In this document: positions 45,201 to 57,200 of the stretch, one piece after another
How the letters are laid out: each line of letters begins with the position of its first letter
Numbering within the stretch: position 1 is the stretch's first letter
NCBI GenBank assembly: GCA_963691655.1
Contig: OY829330.1
Coordinates: 16,340,815 to 16,404,814 of the forward strand
DNA from: Toxonevra muliebris
Taxonomy: Eukaryota; Arthropoda; Insecta; Diptera; Pallopteridae
Length of the DNA: 64,000 bases
Reading direction: 5' to 3'
Made by a program: the position numbers and the translations under genes
The notes under the pieces: generated by a model
Database searches by the model: none
Seen by the model: the letters and a program-made list of their open reading frames with translations, nothing else
What the model was told of the DNA's origin: nothing

Positions 45201-48200
45201 GGGATTTTTGACGGTTTTTTGTATGGGAGGTATGTCTAAAATTATTTTTTTCAGCAAACAAATGTCAAACTCAGTTTTTTCATCCCAAAAAACCCCTCGA
45301 TACCAATTTTCACCGCAATCAGAAGAGGAACATGTATCTTCGTAGTATACCCCCATGTCAAAACTTCAAAAAAAATTTTTGTATGAAACGCTGCTGATAG
45401 GGAAAAAATGGTTATCACCACTGAATTCCTTGACCCCGAATTAGTTAGAAACGATATGTCTCCCGTCCGCTACATTTTATGACTAGCACAGTGCTATTAC
45501 TGTAACTAAGATACACTCGCTCTCTTTCCGCAACGCCATTCGAGCAAGCAACAAGATTCATTTTTTGACTAAAATTTCTAGCTGTAAATAAATTAGGAAT
45601 AAAGTATTTATCTCGTAACATCACTTTGAGTTTTTTAATTTAATCGAAGACCCCTCATAATTGGTGACCCCGACGGAAAGTAAAACGCATCATCTTTAAT
45701 ATTTTTTTAAAAAAATTTAGAAATATTAAGCTAATTTTTTAAGAGTGTCAAAATGCCAAATGACACCGAATCAGCAGCATCATTATCTGATCAAATGAAA
45801 GTATTATTCGATAACCAGGAAAAGTTAGAATACCAGTGGAAAGAGTCGAAAAAAGATATATCCACCGATGCAGTTTCGGAGATAAAATGTCAACCGTTTT
45901 ACGAAAATGATCCAGAATTGTGGTTTATTACACTGGAATCACAATTCGCTGCTCGTAAAATTACATCCGACAAAATGATGTACACCCACGTGGTCGCGAA
46001 CATAAATTTCAAGGCAGCGAACGAGGTGAAAATGCTTCTAAAACAACCATACGTTGAAGGTAAATTCGAGATTTTAAAAAAGGCATTAATCGACATATTT
46101 GCTACTTCTGCAACAGAAAGGCTTAAACAATTGATTTCAAGCGAACAATTAGGAGATCAAAAACCATCGCAATTACTTCAACGGATGCGACAACTTGCCG
46201 ATGACTCCGTAACTGATGACTTCATCAAAAAATTATGGCTGCAACGCTTACCAAATACTGCTAGACAAGTTTTATCAGCATAGAACGACAACATCGACAA
46301 CTTAGCAAAAATGGCCGATCGAATGAGGGAATCAGCCGATAGCTTCGAATTATGCGCTGTAAAGGAAGGCTTGTCTATACATACACCTACGTTGGAAGAA
46401 ATTATACAGCAACTCGAAAAGATCAGCTCACGTTTGAATAAACTTGAAACTACGCAACGAAAATCACGACGTAATAGCACACCTAACCATCGCAGTCGTC
46501 ACAACAGCAACCAGCGTAAGGACGAAGAAGACAGGTCGATGTGCTATTACCATTCCAAATTTGGTGTAGCGGCAAAAAAATGTCGTTCACCATGCGCATT
46601 CGAAAAACAACATCATTCAAAAAACGAAATCCTCGAGCTACAGCTCAGGCGACTGAACTCGTTAACGGAACAAAGCGCCTGTTTATTCTAGACGATGCGA
46701 CACAAAGAAATTTTTTAGTAGACTCTGGCTCCGACTTATCTATACTCGCACCAACATTTGCGCAGCGCTTAACAAAACGAAACAGCACCATCGACAATGA
46801 ATGCACACAGCTGTATGCGGCAAACGGCTCACTAATAAAGCAGTTTGGGCATCAGACAATTACGGTTTCACTTCGCTTACGCAGAGCATTCACTTGGCGA
46901 TTCATCATTGCAGATGTCACGACTTCAATCATCGGTGCTGATTTGGTAGCACATTACGGTTTGTTAGTCGACTTAAAGAGAAAACAGCTTATCAATACAA
47001 CAACGATCTTAACATCAAGAGGAGTTTTGTTCAAGTCATTTATTCACCGCAGGTAACCCTTATAAATTCATCTCATAAATATGCTTTTCTCTTTCGTGAG
47101 TTCAAACAGCTACTAAGCGACCAACCAGTAAGCGACAGCGACTTTAAAATAAGCACAACACATCACATAGAAACAACCGGACCGCCAGTTACAACAAAGT
47201 CAAGACGTTTGTCACCCGACAAACTTAAAGCAGCAAAAGACGAATTTAATGAATTGATCCGACTAGGAATTTGCCGTCCATCAAAGTCTAATTATTCATC
47301 GCCACTTCACATGGTTCCCAAATCAAATGGACAATGGAGACCGTGTGGAGATTATCGAAAACTAAATTCGGTAACCGTTCACGACAATTATCCGATACCG
47401 CACATACAAGATTTTACCAATAACTTGCATGGAACCACGATTTACTCACGCATCGATCTGAAGAAAGCGTTTCATCAAGTGCCGGTAGAACCAAGCGACA
47501 TTCCGAAAAAATCAACCATAACTCCATTTGGACTCTATGAGTTCGTTTTCATGACATTTGGACTTCGAAACGCAGCACAAACATTTCAACGCATGATTGA
47601 TGAAGTGTTACGAGGTTTGCACTTCGCTTTCGCATACGTCGACGATATTTTTATCGCTTCCAGTAATTACGACGAGCATATTAAACATCTTCGAATTGTT
47701 CTACAACGATTAGTGAGTTATGGGCTTCGAATAAACGCTGACAAGTGCGAATTTGCCAAATCCGAAATAACATTTATTGGTCATTTGGTAACGCCACACG
47801 GAATCAAACCAATACCTGATAAGGTAAAAGCAATTGTTGATTTGCAAAAGCCAAAAACAGCACAAGAGCTTCGCCGATTTATTGCAATGATAACGTTTTA
47901 CCGCCGTTTCATTCCACAAGCTATTGAAACGCAAGATCGATTACAATCGCTTATCAAAGGTAATAAAAAGAATGACCAAACAATACTACAATGGACCGAT
48001 GAGGCAAATTCCGCATTCACTGAATACAAAAAAATGTTAGCAGAATCGACATTGCTAGCTCATCCATCGAAAGATCCAAAAGTTAGGCTTATCGTTGCCG
48101 TGGATGCCAGCTCGAAATCAATCGGTGGCGTAATCCACCAAGTCGAAGAACACGAATGCAAGCCACTTGCGTTTTTTTCTCGAAAGCTAACGCAGGCGCA

Positions 48201-51200
48201 ACAAAAGTATTCGACGTACGACCGAGAATTACTCGCCATCTACGAAATGATTAAACACCATCGATTTATGTTAGAAGCCCGTTCATTTGAAATATACACC
48301 GATCACAAGCCATTAATTTTCGCTTTCAATCAGAAACCAGAGAAGGCATCTCCACGACAAGCACGCCAATTGGACTTCATAAGCCAATTTTCTACCACAA
48401 TTAGACATGTACCGGGCAAAAGCAACGTAGTCCCAGACTTTCTGTCCCGAATCGAGAGAATTGATTCAAATATCATAGATTACAACCAATGGGCTGAAGA
48501 GCAAAAAAACGACGTGGAACTCAAATCAATGGTAAAAAGCAAGGAAACATCACTACAATTGAAGGAAATAAAAACTTCAAACAGTGAATCGAAAATTTTC
48601 TGTGACATTTCAGGTAACACCATCCGACCTTTTGTCCTTAATAGATTTCGTTCTTCTATTATAGAAAAAATGCATAACCTAAGCCATGGCGGTGTATGTG
48701 CAACAAGAAAGTTGGTGCAGCAACGAATTTACACCGCGACTGTAAAAACTTCGTCAAACACTGTATTGCGTGCCAAAAAGCGAAAATTCACCGCCACACA
48801 AAAGCACCAACAAAGCAATACGATACGAAGAGCAATCGGTTCGAGCATATTAATTTGGATTTGGTTGGACCATTGCCACCATCAAATGGATGTACATACC
48901 TTCTAACAATCATCGATAGAGCAACAAGATGGCCAGAAGCAATCCCGTTAGCAAACATTTCTGCTGAAACAGTCGCAAAGGAATTAATCGCTAACTGGTT
49001 CGCTCGCTTTGGCGTGCTTCACCGAATTACAACGGATCAGGGCCGTCAATTCGAATCAACGGTTTTTAAACAGCTTAATGAAACACTCGGTATTCAGCAT
49101 TTTCGAACTACGGCGTACCACCCGCAATCAAATGGTTTGATCGAACGTTGGCACCGATCACTAAAGACAGCATTAAAAGCGAAGTTCACAGACAACTGGA
49201 CAACAGAATTGCCTCTAGTTTTGCTTGGTTTACGCACTGCAGTCAAAACTGATATAAAAGCATCGCCAGATGAACTAACATATGGAAAATCACTCATGCT
49301 ACCAGGCCAATTCTTCGACACCTGTAAACGTAACAACACTGAGTTCGTGCAAAATTTCAAACGACTTATGGATGAAAAACGACCAGTTCAAACATCGAAC
49401 CATACCAAATCTAAATTCTTTGTGCATCCGGATCTGGCAAGCAGTGAATTCGTGTTTATCCGCAACGATGCTTACAAAACACCACTTCAGTCACCCTACA
49501 ATGGACCTTTTGAGGTACAAAAAAACGGTACGAAATTTTTCAAAGTCAACGTTAATGTAAAATCTAAGAACATTTCAATAGATCGTTTGAAACCAGCATT
49601 CATTTAAAAACGAAGAAAGTTACCAGTCTAATGAGACTCCACAAACAACCAACCGAATCACAACGCGTTCAGGCCGAAAAGTCAAATTTCCACTTCGTCT
49701 AAACTACGGATAATTTGACTTGGAGGGGAGTACTGTGGCGAACCATTTATACACATTTCTTAAATCATTTTGCACAGTGTATGAAAATGTTTACTGGTTG
49801 GCTCTTTGCTTACAGAGGTGTTATGAATTTGAACTGTAACTATTACTGTAACTAAGATACACTCGCTCTCTTTCCGCAACGCCATTCGAGCAAGCAACAC
49901 GTTTCATTTTTTGACTAAAATTTCTAGCTGTAAATAAATTAGGAATAAAGTATTTATCTCGTAACATCACTTTGAGTTTTTTAATTTAATCGAAGACCCC
50001 TCAAGCTACTGGAATTAAAAGGTTATTGAAAGCAAGCGAGAGTGTGCTTGAATGCGTTGAAGTACTGGAGCCTATGCTCATGGAGGACGAGACCAGCTTA
50101 GTTGTCGTAGCCTGACCTATACTGTTCAGATGAGCTGTCAGAGGAGCGACCCCAGCACCTGGGATGTTTGCTAGGGTGCTCGCAGCGAATGTGTTGGTTG
50201 ATGATGACTAAGTTGGGTTTTTATCCACAACCAGGAGAGACTCCAGAACATCGGTCGGTTGATATATAAAATAATTTTTTTTTATAAACCTTTTTAATTT
50301 TTCAATGAATCCCCATTCAATCGCTAGTTTCCACTCATATATATAAATTCCTGTCGGTACTATAAGGAGCATAGGGACTTTGTTTCCACTCTTAGGAGCT
50401 ATTTAAATCCGAATTGTGTTGTCATGGTCCAATTTTTTTTGTTGAAACTGCAAAAAAGATATACAAAAATATTGCATTCAGACAAGTTTTACTTCTATCG
50501 TACTTTATCCTGTGTTCCCTTTTGCTATTCTATGAATCTACCAGATTTATTAATAAATCTGAGCAGATCCTACTGTGTCAAACAGTTGTGCTGTTCGTCT
50601 CTCAACACTGCGGGACAGCAATGCATCTAAGGATGGGCCAGGTGTTGTAGGAAAAGCTTCCGTACAACAAATGGCCACAGTTCTTTGAAGTCTGGCAAAA
50701 GCTTACTAACGTCGCCAACATCAAGTCTGCTCCACCAGACTATGGAAGCATGAGTGATGATGGGTCTAATCATAGTCTTATGGAGCCAGAAAGCTGCTAA
50801 TGCCTTGGATCCCTTTAGCTCAACATGACAACGCAATAGAAGTTGGATATCTAGAATGACTCCCAGATATTTTACTTTCCTCTGAGTACTGGTAAAATTA
50901 AACCATTAATTTTCCTTCTCCTGGTGAAAAGATTAACACCAGTTTAAAGAGGGTTAACCGATAGTTCATTTGAGAATCACCAGGAGGCAATCATATTTAA
51001 AGCAGTTTGGGCCTTCCTATAAACATACCCTACCGTTTGACCTTGATTAAGCATTTAGGGAAACAAGCAGAGGGTCAACCAGCACACCACAGTAGTGGAG
51101 ATAGTACGCCGCCTTGGGAACATCCTCTATTCACGTCACAAGTCAAGTATTAAAAACAATCAGCTTAAACCATCATAAACCTGTATGACAGCATTGAGCA

Positions 51201-54200
51201 TATCTAGTTTACAAGAACCACGTCCATTTCATGCTGACCTGCTGCATTGCAATACCACACAAAACTAGCAATAGTGTAATCTTATATCCGACTTTGGTAT
51301 GCATGCTGAAATGAAGAGAGAGGATGTTACAATAACGATTCACTACGGACATTTAGAAAAAAAAATTTTGTACACGAAAATTTATGAAAATTTTTTTTTG
51401 TCATCGCAAACTCCTAAAATTGAAAAAACAAAAATAAAAAAATGTTTAGCCATGAATCTTATCAAATTTTATAAAAAAACAAAATTTGCGAAAATACACA
51501 AAACTTGACCTGACCCGAAAAAATTTTTTAGAGATTCGTGATCAGCGGGCAAAAATACTACAGAAAACTCGAGCCGGAACTCAAATACTATTTAGCCATT
51601 GTACAGTGTAATTAGAGCTCAAGTTTTGTTTTAATTTTAACAACTTACTTTTTCACATACAGTAGGGTAGAAATTTCTGAAATGTAACCTCAAAACTCAA
51701 ACGCAAAATTTGAAATGTTACTATCACTCTTCCGGTAGTATTAGTGACTAAAAAACCAAATTAAAAAAAATATGTAAAATATTATTTATCTTGTTTGTTA
51801 TAAACAATTAAACTTTTACATAGCTGTTTTTTCAAATTGACATTTTTATTGAATGGCTTAATAAAAATTAACCATTCTTAGCTCAAATTAAATTCTGGAA
51901 AATATGTACCTCGTAGGTCATTCAAATGTTTTATGACCCCTCATAATTTTTAACAAGAAAAATTTTTTGCAAATAATAGCATAATAGTTTTCTCAACGGT
52001 TTTTGTTTTATCGGCTATTTATCGAAAAAGGGGGTTTAAACCCCCATTTTCAAAAAGGAGGGTAGGAGACGGAGGAAAAAGGAATACTCAAAAAATTTTT
52101 ATCTCTTTATGCTTAACAATTTTGCTTCAGACATAAAATTCGTATCTGTTGAAATAAAGAAATTTCTTAATAGCCCCTCAGGACCCCATTTTTCCGACTT
52201 CAGGTCTGTTTAAGCCACTACTTCTTAATTTCTATTCTATTTCTTTCTATGTTTGGACCCTTTCCCAACACTATTTTTTCTATTTCTATTCTCAGTTTCT
52301 CTTCCTACTAAATTCTCCCATTCTATCCTTTTCTATATTATATTTTCTATTCTTATGAATATTTCCCAACGTTCGGTCGCGATCTCTATCCTTTTGTATA
52401 TTCAAAATTTCCACTTTCCATCCTAATAAACAATTTATAATTTAAAACCGAATTCCAAAGTGTTTTCATTTCAATATAACTATTTCTAATATAATTCACC
52501 TCCGAATTATACTTTTTTTTTTTTTTCGAATTTATAAAGTTTTTTGCAATAGAAAAAATAATTTAAAATTTAGAAAATATTTCTGGTTTTCTATATATAT
52601 TAAAGTTGCTCAAATAAATTTAAACTATTTTCATTAGTTTTTGTTCTGGTTTATTGGTTGAGCATTGGCAAATTGCAAATTTTTATTGCAAGTTATTTTT
52701 CTTTTTATTCTAACTTTTTTAGAGTAATTAAATGCCTGTTGAGAGATCTCCTCCAAGGCAAAAAGAATCTGTTGATTTGAGTAAAAAACAAGTTTCTAAA
52801 ATGTCTGATTAAGAAACTTCCCAAAAACCAAGTGTTGCTAAATCACAAAAAAGGCGAGCATATGATATTTCTATGCAGAAATTCATAGCCGAAAGTGATA
52901 ACTTTGTGCAATACTGCACCAAATTCAGTACCTCTCCGCATCAGTACCTTCACACCGAATCTCTATTGGTAGTGAAACGAAAAAGTTTAGAAAGCGGCTG
53001 GACTCGACTCCAAAAAGTCTATGATTTGGTTATCGAAGCAAATGAAAATGACTTGCCCGATAAATTCAAAGCATCGGCAAGTAATAAATATTGTCTTTGT
53101 CAAGACAATTTCGAAGACACAATGGCTAGAATAGAAGATCAGTTGAAATTACTTCAACCTCCTACAACTTCAAGTTCAGCATCTAGTAAGGAACAATCAC
53201 AAGAGCAAGCGAGTATTTCCAATATGCCATGCTTGAAAGTTCCTCCTTGCGATACAGAAAACTTTTCTGGTTTTTATGAAGAATGGCCGGCCTTCCGAGA
53301 CCTTTTCACAGCCGTTTATATTAACCATCCAAAACTGACTTCCGCTCAGAAATTATATCATCTCAGGTATAAAACGCAAGCTGGAGCTATCGTCAAACAA
53401 TTTCCTTTAAATGACGAAAACTTCTCTCTCGCATGGGAAGCTTTGAAAGCGCGTTATGAAAATAAGCGTATTCTAGTCGATAACCAAATAGAAGCGCTAC
53501 TGAATTTGCCACCTATTCATTCCGAGAATAGTGAAGCAATACAAAAACTTCAAATGACAATAAATAATTGTCTGTGTGTCTTAGCCTCTCAAGACGTTTC
53601 CACAGAAAACTGGGATCCCATCCTAGTTTATATATGTTCTACAAAACTATCGCAGGAAACATTATCGCTGTGGGAACAATCCCTTAAGTCCCGAAAAGAC
53701 CTACCTCTCTGGTCACAGCTAGATGATTTCCTAACGAGTAGATACGAAGTAGTAGAACAACTCAACAGAATTCATCCAAATAAGCCAAAGCCAAATTTAA
53801 ATAACCAATTTACTCCTCAAAAGAAGGCAATAAGCCACATTCATACTTTCGTGGCTGAACCCAAGAGAACATTTATATGTCGCTTGTGTAATGTCTCTCA
53901 TGCCATGAAAAGTTGTCCAAACTTTAAAAAACTTTCGGTGTATGACCGAATAAAATTTGTAAAAGAAAATAACTTATGTGAAAATTGTCTCGCTTTCACA
54001 CATTTGAAAAAGGATTGTGTGAGTAATTTCTCATGTGTATATTGTCAAAGAAAGCATCATTCCATGCTTCACTTTACGACAAGGACACAAGCTCCACAAC
54101 CCAGTAGTCGATCCCAAACGACAACAACTCATGCGACAACTGATCACCAAGGGTGATCCGAAAAACGTATATGACGAAGTATTAGAGGAATATCTCACCC

Positions 54201-57200
54201 TCGATCATATGGAACTAATTCATTCTCATGAAATAGTGTCCCATGGAAAATACTTCTCATTTTATTTACCACACCACGCGGTAATTCGACCTGAAAAAGT
54301 AACTACCAAAGTCCGTGTAGTTTTCAATGCTTTAAAGTCTACTAGTTCAGGAAACTCTCTGAACGATGTTCTCTATACTGGACCTACTCTTCAACCAGAC
54401 CTCATGCTTCTCATTCTCCAATGGCGGATATTCCGATTCGTTTTCAATGGAGATGTGCAGAAGATGTATAGGCAAATTTTGGTTCATAAAGATGATCAAG
54501 ATTTCCAGCGAATTCTCTTTCGCAGCTCACTGAATGCTCCTATTCAGGATTTCAAACTCAAAACGGTGACGTTTGGAGTTAATTGTGCTCCGTATCTAGC
54601 CATCAGAACTCTCCATCAGTTGGCGAAAGATTCACAAAAGCAATGTCCTCTAGCGGCAAAAATTCTAACTGAAAACACCTACGTCGATGACATCCTCTCT
54701 GGAGGTCATGATGTAGATTCTGCTATCGAATCACTTTCCCAAGTAATTTATTGTCTTGGCTCCGCTGGATTTCCTCTCAAAAAAATCACGGCGAATCATC
54801 CTGCCATATTAGAAAAAATTCCAGTTGGAGATCTCTTGGATTCCGATTTTCTACGGTTTCAAAGTGCAAGTTCCACGAAAACTCTCAACACTTTTTCCTA
54901 TACCATTTCACCATTTTCATCGGCGAATGGAGTCACAAAGCGGCAAATTCTCTCTTCAGTCGCGAAACTTTTCGACCCGGCAGGATGGCTTTCTCCAATT
55001 ATGATTCAAGCCAAGATGTTATTGCAGGAGTTGTGGTTAGATGGAACTGACTGGGATGAATGTGTGAAGCCTGGATCTCTTTCCAGGTGGATTCAATTCG
55101 CAGAACATCTCCCAGCGGTTACCAACATCGAAATCCCTCGATGGGTCGGGTTCTCACCCAACCAACAAATCCAAATCCACGGATTTTGTGACGCTTCAGA
55201 GAAAGCGTATTGTGCCACTCTCTATCTCCGAACTTCTTCCTCAACACATCTCTTAGTTGCTAAAGGAAAAGTAGCACCCATAAGAACTGTAAGCCTTCCG
55301 CGCTTAGAGTTGCGTGGAGCTGTTCTGATCACTTCAGTCCGGTCCGCTTGTTGGCCGAGGTCCACTCCCCGAAATGCAACATTACTAGAGCAACCTAAAG
55401 TGGAGTCCTACCACGTTGTGGATAAGGAAATCGACATCCTCGATCGGTTCTCCTCATTTCCTCGAGCTCTTCGTATGTTGACATATGTTTATCGCTTTTT
55501 CCATAATGCGAAGGCAAAGGTTAGCAAAGCTAATGTCCCAGCTTCAAGCTCTATCCTTCATGCCGAAATTCAATTTGTGAAGATACGTCTCATATTCTTG
55601 GCTCAATCTCGCTATTGTCCACAAGAAAGAACATCATTACTCGATGACAAACCCATAGCGAAGAAAAGCCCTCTTCTCGTGCTTAATCCTTTCCTGGATA
55701 AGCAGAATATCCTGAGAATGAATGGTAGTCTCGCTCATGCTGCCCTTAGCTATAACGAACGCCATCCAATAATCATTCCTGAGAATTCTCGCTTCTGCAC
55801 TGTCTATCTAGATCTTCTCTATGGTCTATTGCTCCATGCCGAAGTCAATCTCATGCTTCGCATAGTTAGGCAAGAATATTTCATTCCTCGCCTGAAACTT
55901 AAGTACTCCGCAGATGCAGCTCTTGCGATACAGCAGGCCTAGCCTGCAGCCGCATCTCTCGCGGCTCAACATGTTTCGCTCATAAACGCTCGGCAGTGCA
56001 GGTTATGCTTCCGCTATCATTCGTTGCGATTCTGTCGCGGCTACCTAGCGATGACCCCGAACAAGCGAGCGATAGCGGCCAGGCCACACGGATACTGCAT
56101 CAATTGCCTGGTTACCACTCACGCCTCACTCCATCCGATGTCCAGGCCCGTACCATCGAAGAAGCGTGCGAAGACCGGAAGAGTAGCCAAAACCAGAACT
56201 CAGGCACCTCGTCGGCAATCCACCGCCGACAGCTTCTTACAACGCCTACAGGATATGTTGATGTTGCACCCGTGCAAGGGGGCCGGGATGTTTAAGCCAC
56301 TACTTCTTAATTTCTATTCTATTTCTTTCTATGTTTGGACCCTTTCCCAACACTCTTTTTTCTATTTCTATTCTCAGTTTCTCATCCTACTCAATTCTCC
56401 CGTTCTATCCTTTTCTATATTATATTTTCTATTCTTATGAATATTTCGCAACGTTCGGTCGCGATCTCTATCCTTTTGTATATTCAAAATTTCCACTTTC
56501 CATCCTAATAAACAATTTATAATTTAAAACCGAATTCCAAAGTGTTTTCATTTCTAATATAATTCACCTCCGAATTATACAAGGTCGAAGAACTAGATGT
56601 GATGGAAAAAAACTGAGAACGCAGTCCTAATCAGCGACCCTGAATAATAAAAGACCTAATAAATAAAGAACGTTAGGAAATCTCGTGCATAAGGCAGATG
56701 TTGACATTTCGTTGCACTGTGTTATCAGTATAGAACGCTTCGCTTGGCGCGATTGTACCCACATTACACAAGAAAAACATTCAAAACTTTTGACTTAATA
56801 TAGTGCCATGAGATTTTTTTACACCAAAATTTTTGTCGATAAGTAACGGTTATGACTTTAAAATAATTTTTTTCCGAGGAGCAAAACATTGTTAAAAATT
56901 CGTTTGTTTATAAAAATCTGATTTTAATATTTAAAAAGTTTTATGTAAATAACTTTTAAAATTTTGTAAAGCCATCTTTTATAATTAATTTGAGCTAAGA
57001 ATGGTTAATTTTTATTAAGCCATTCAATAAAAATACCAATTTGAATTACAGCTATGTAACAGTTTAATTGTTTATAACAAGAAAAATAATATTTTACAAA
57101 ATTTTTTTTTGAATTTTGTTTTTTAGTCACTAATACTACCGGAACAGTGATAGTATCATTTCAAATTTTGCGTTTGAGTTTTGGGGTTACATTTCAGAAA

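Larger units (their letters stand above)
43987..50003 (+). mobile_element. Ty3/gypsy LTR retrotransposon, CsRn1-like, recent but disabled
   Basis: It is bounded by 4-bp target duplications AGCT (43983-43986 and 50004-50007). The LTRs are 270 bp with TG...CA ends, and about 2 bases differ between them once the foldback insertion is removed. The primer site TGGTGACCCCGACGG matches the 3' end of tRNA-Trp, and Gag has a C-H-C-C finger ([18 protein letters not shown]). As I recall, both are marks of the CsRn1 clade. Gene order is Gag, protease, reverse transcriptase, RNase H, integrase; no envelope gene. One stop and two frameshifts disable it. Confidence 0.9.
52207..56581 (+). mobile_element. BEL/Pao LTR retrotransposon, internally deleted
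   Basis: It is bounded by the 5-bp target duplication AGGTC (52202-52206 and 56582-56586). The LTRs run from TGTTTAAGCC to TTATAC(A), about 306 and 293 bp. The protein domains are BEL-type: a DUF1759-like Gag with zinc knuckles, and a reverse transcriptase with YVDD. The protease, most of RNase H and the integrase catalytic core are gone, and a GC-rich zinc-knuckle segment of another origin fills the 3' part. The LTRs differ by several bases and a short indel, so it is older than the gypsy element. Confidence 0.85.

Noticed and set aside
44243..45356. Pair of similar open frames (68 codons each) on opposite strands
   Set aside because: They are mirror images in the two arms of the foldback element and show no protein family.
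56331..56522. Phe/Tyr/Ser-rich 63-codon frame
   Set aside because: It lies wholly in the BEL 3' LTR, a T/C-rich sequence, and recurs in the 5' LTR.
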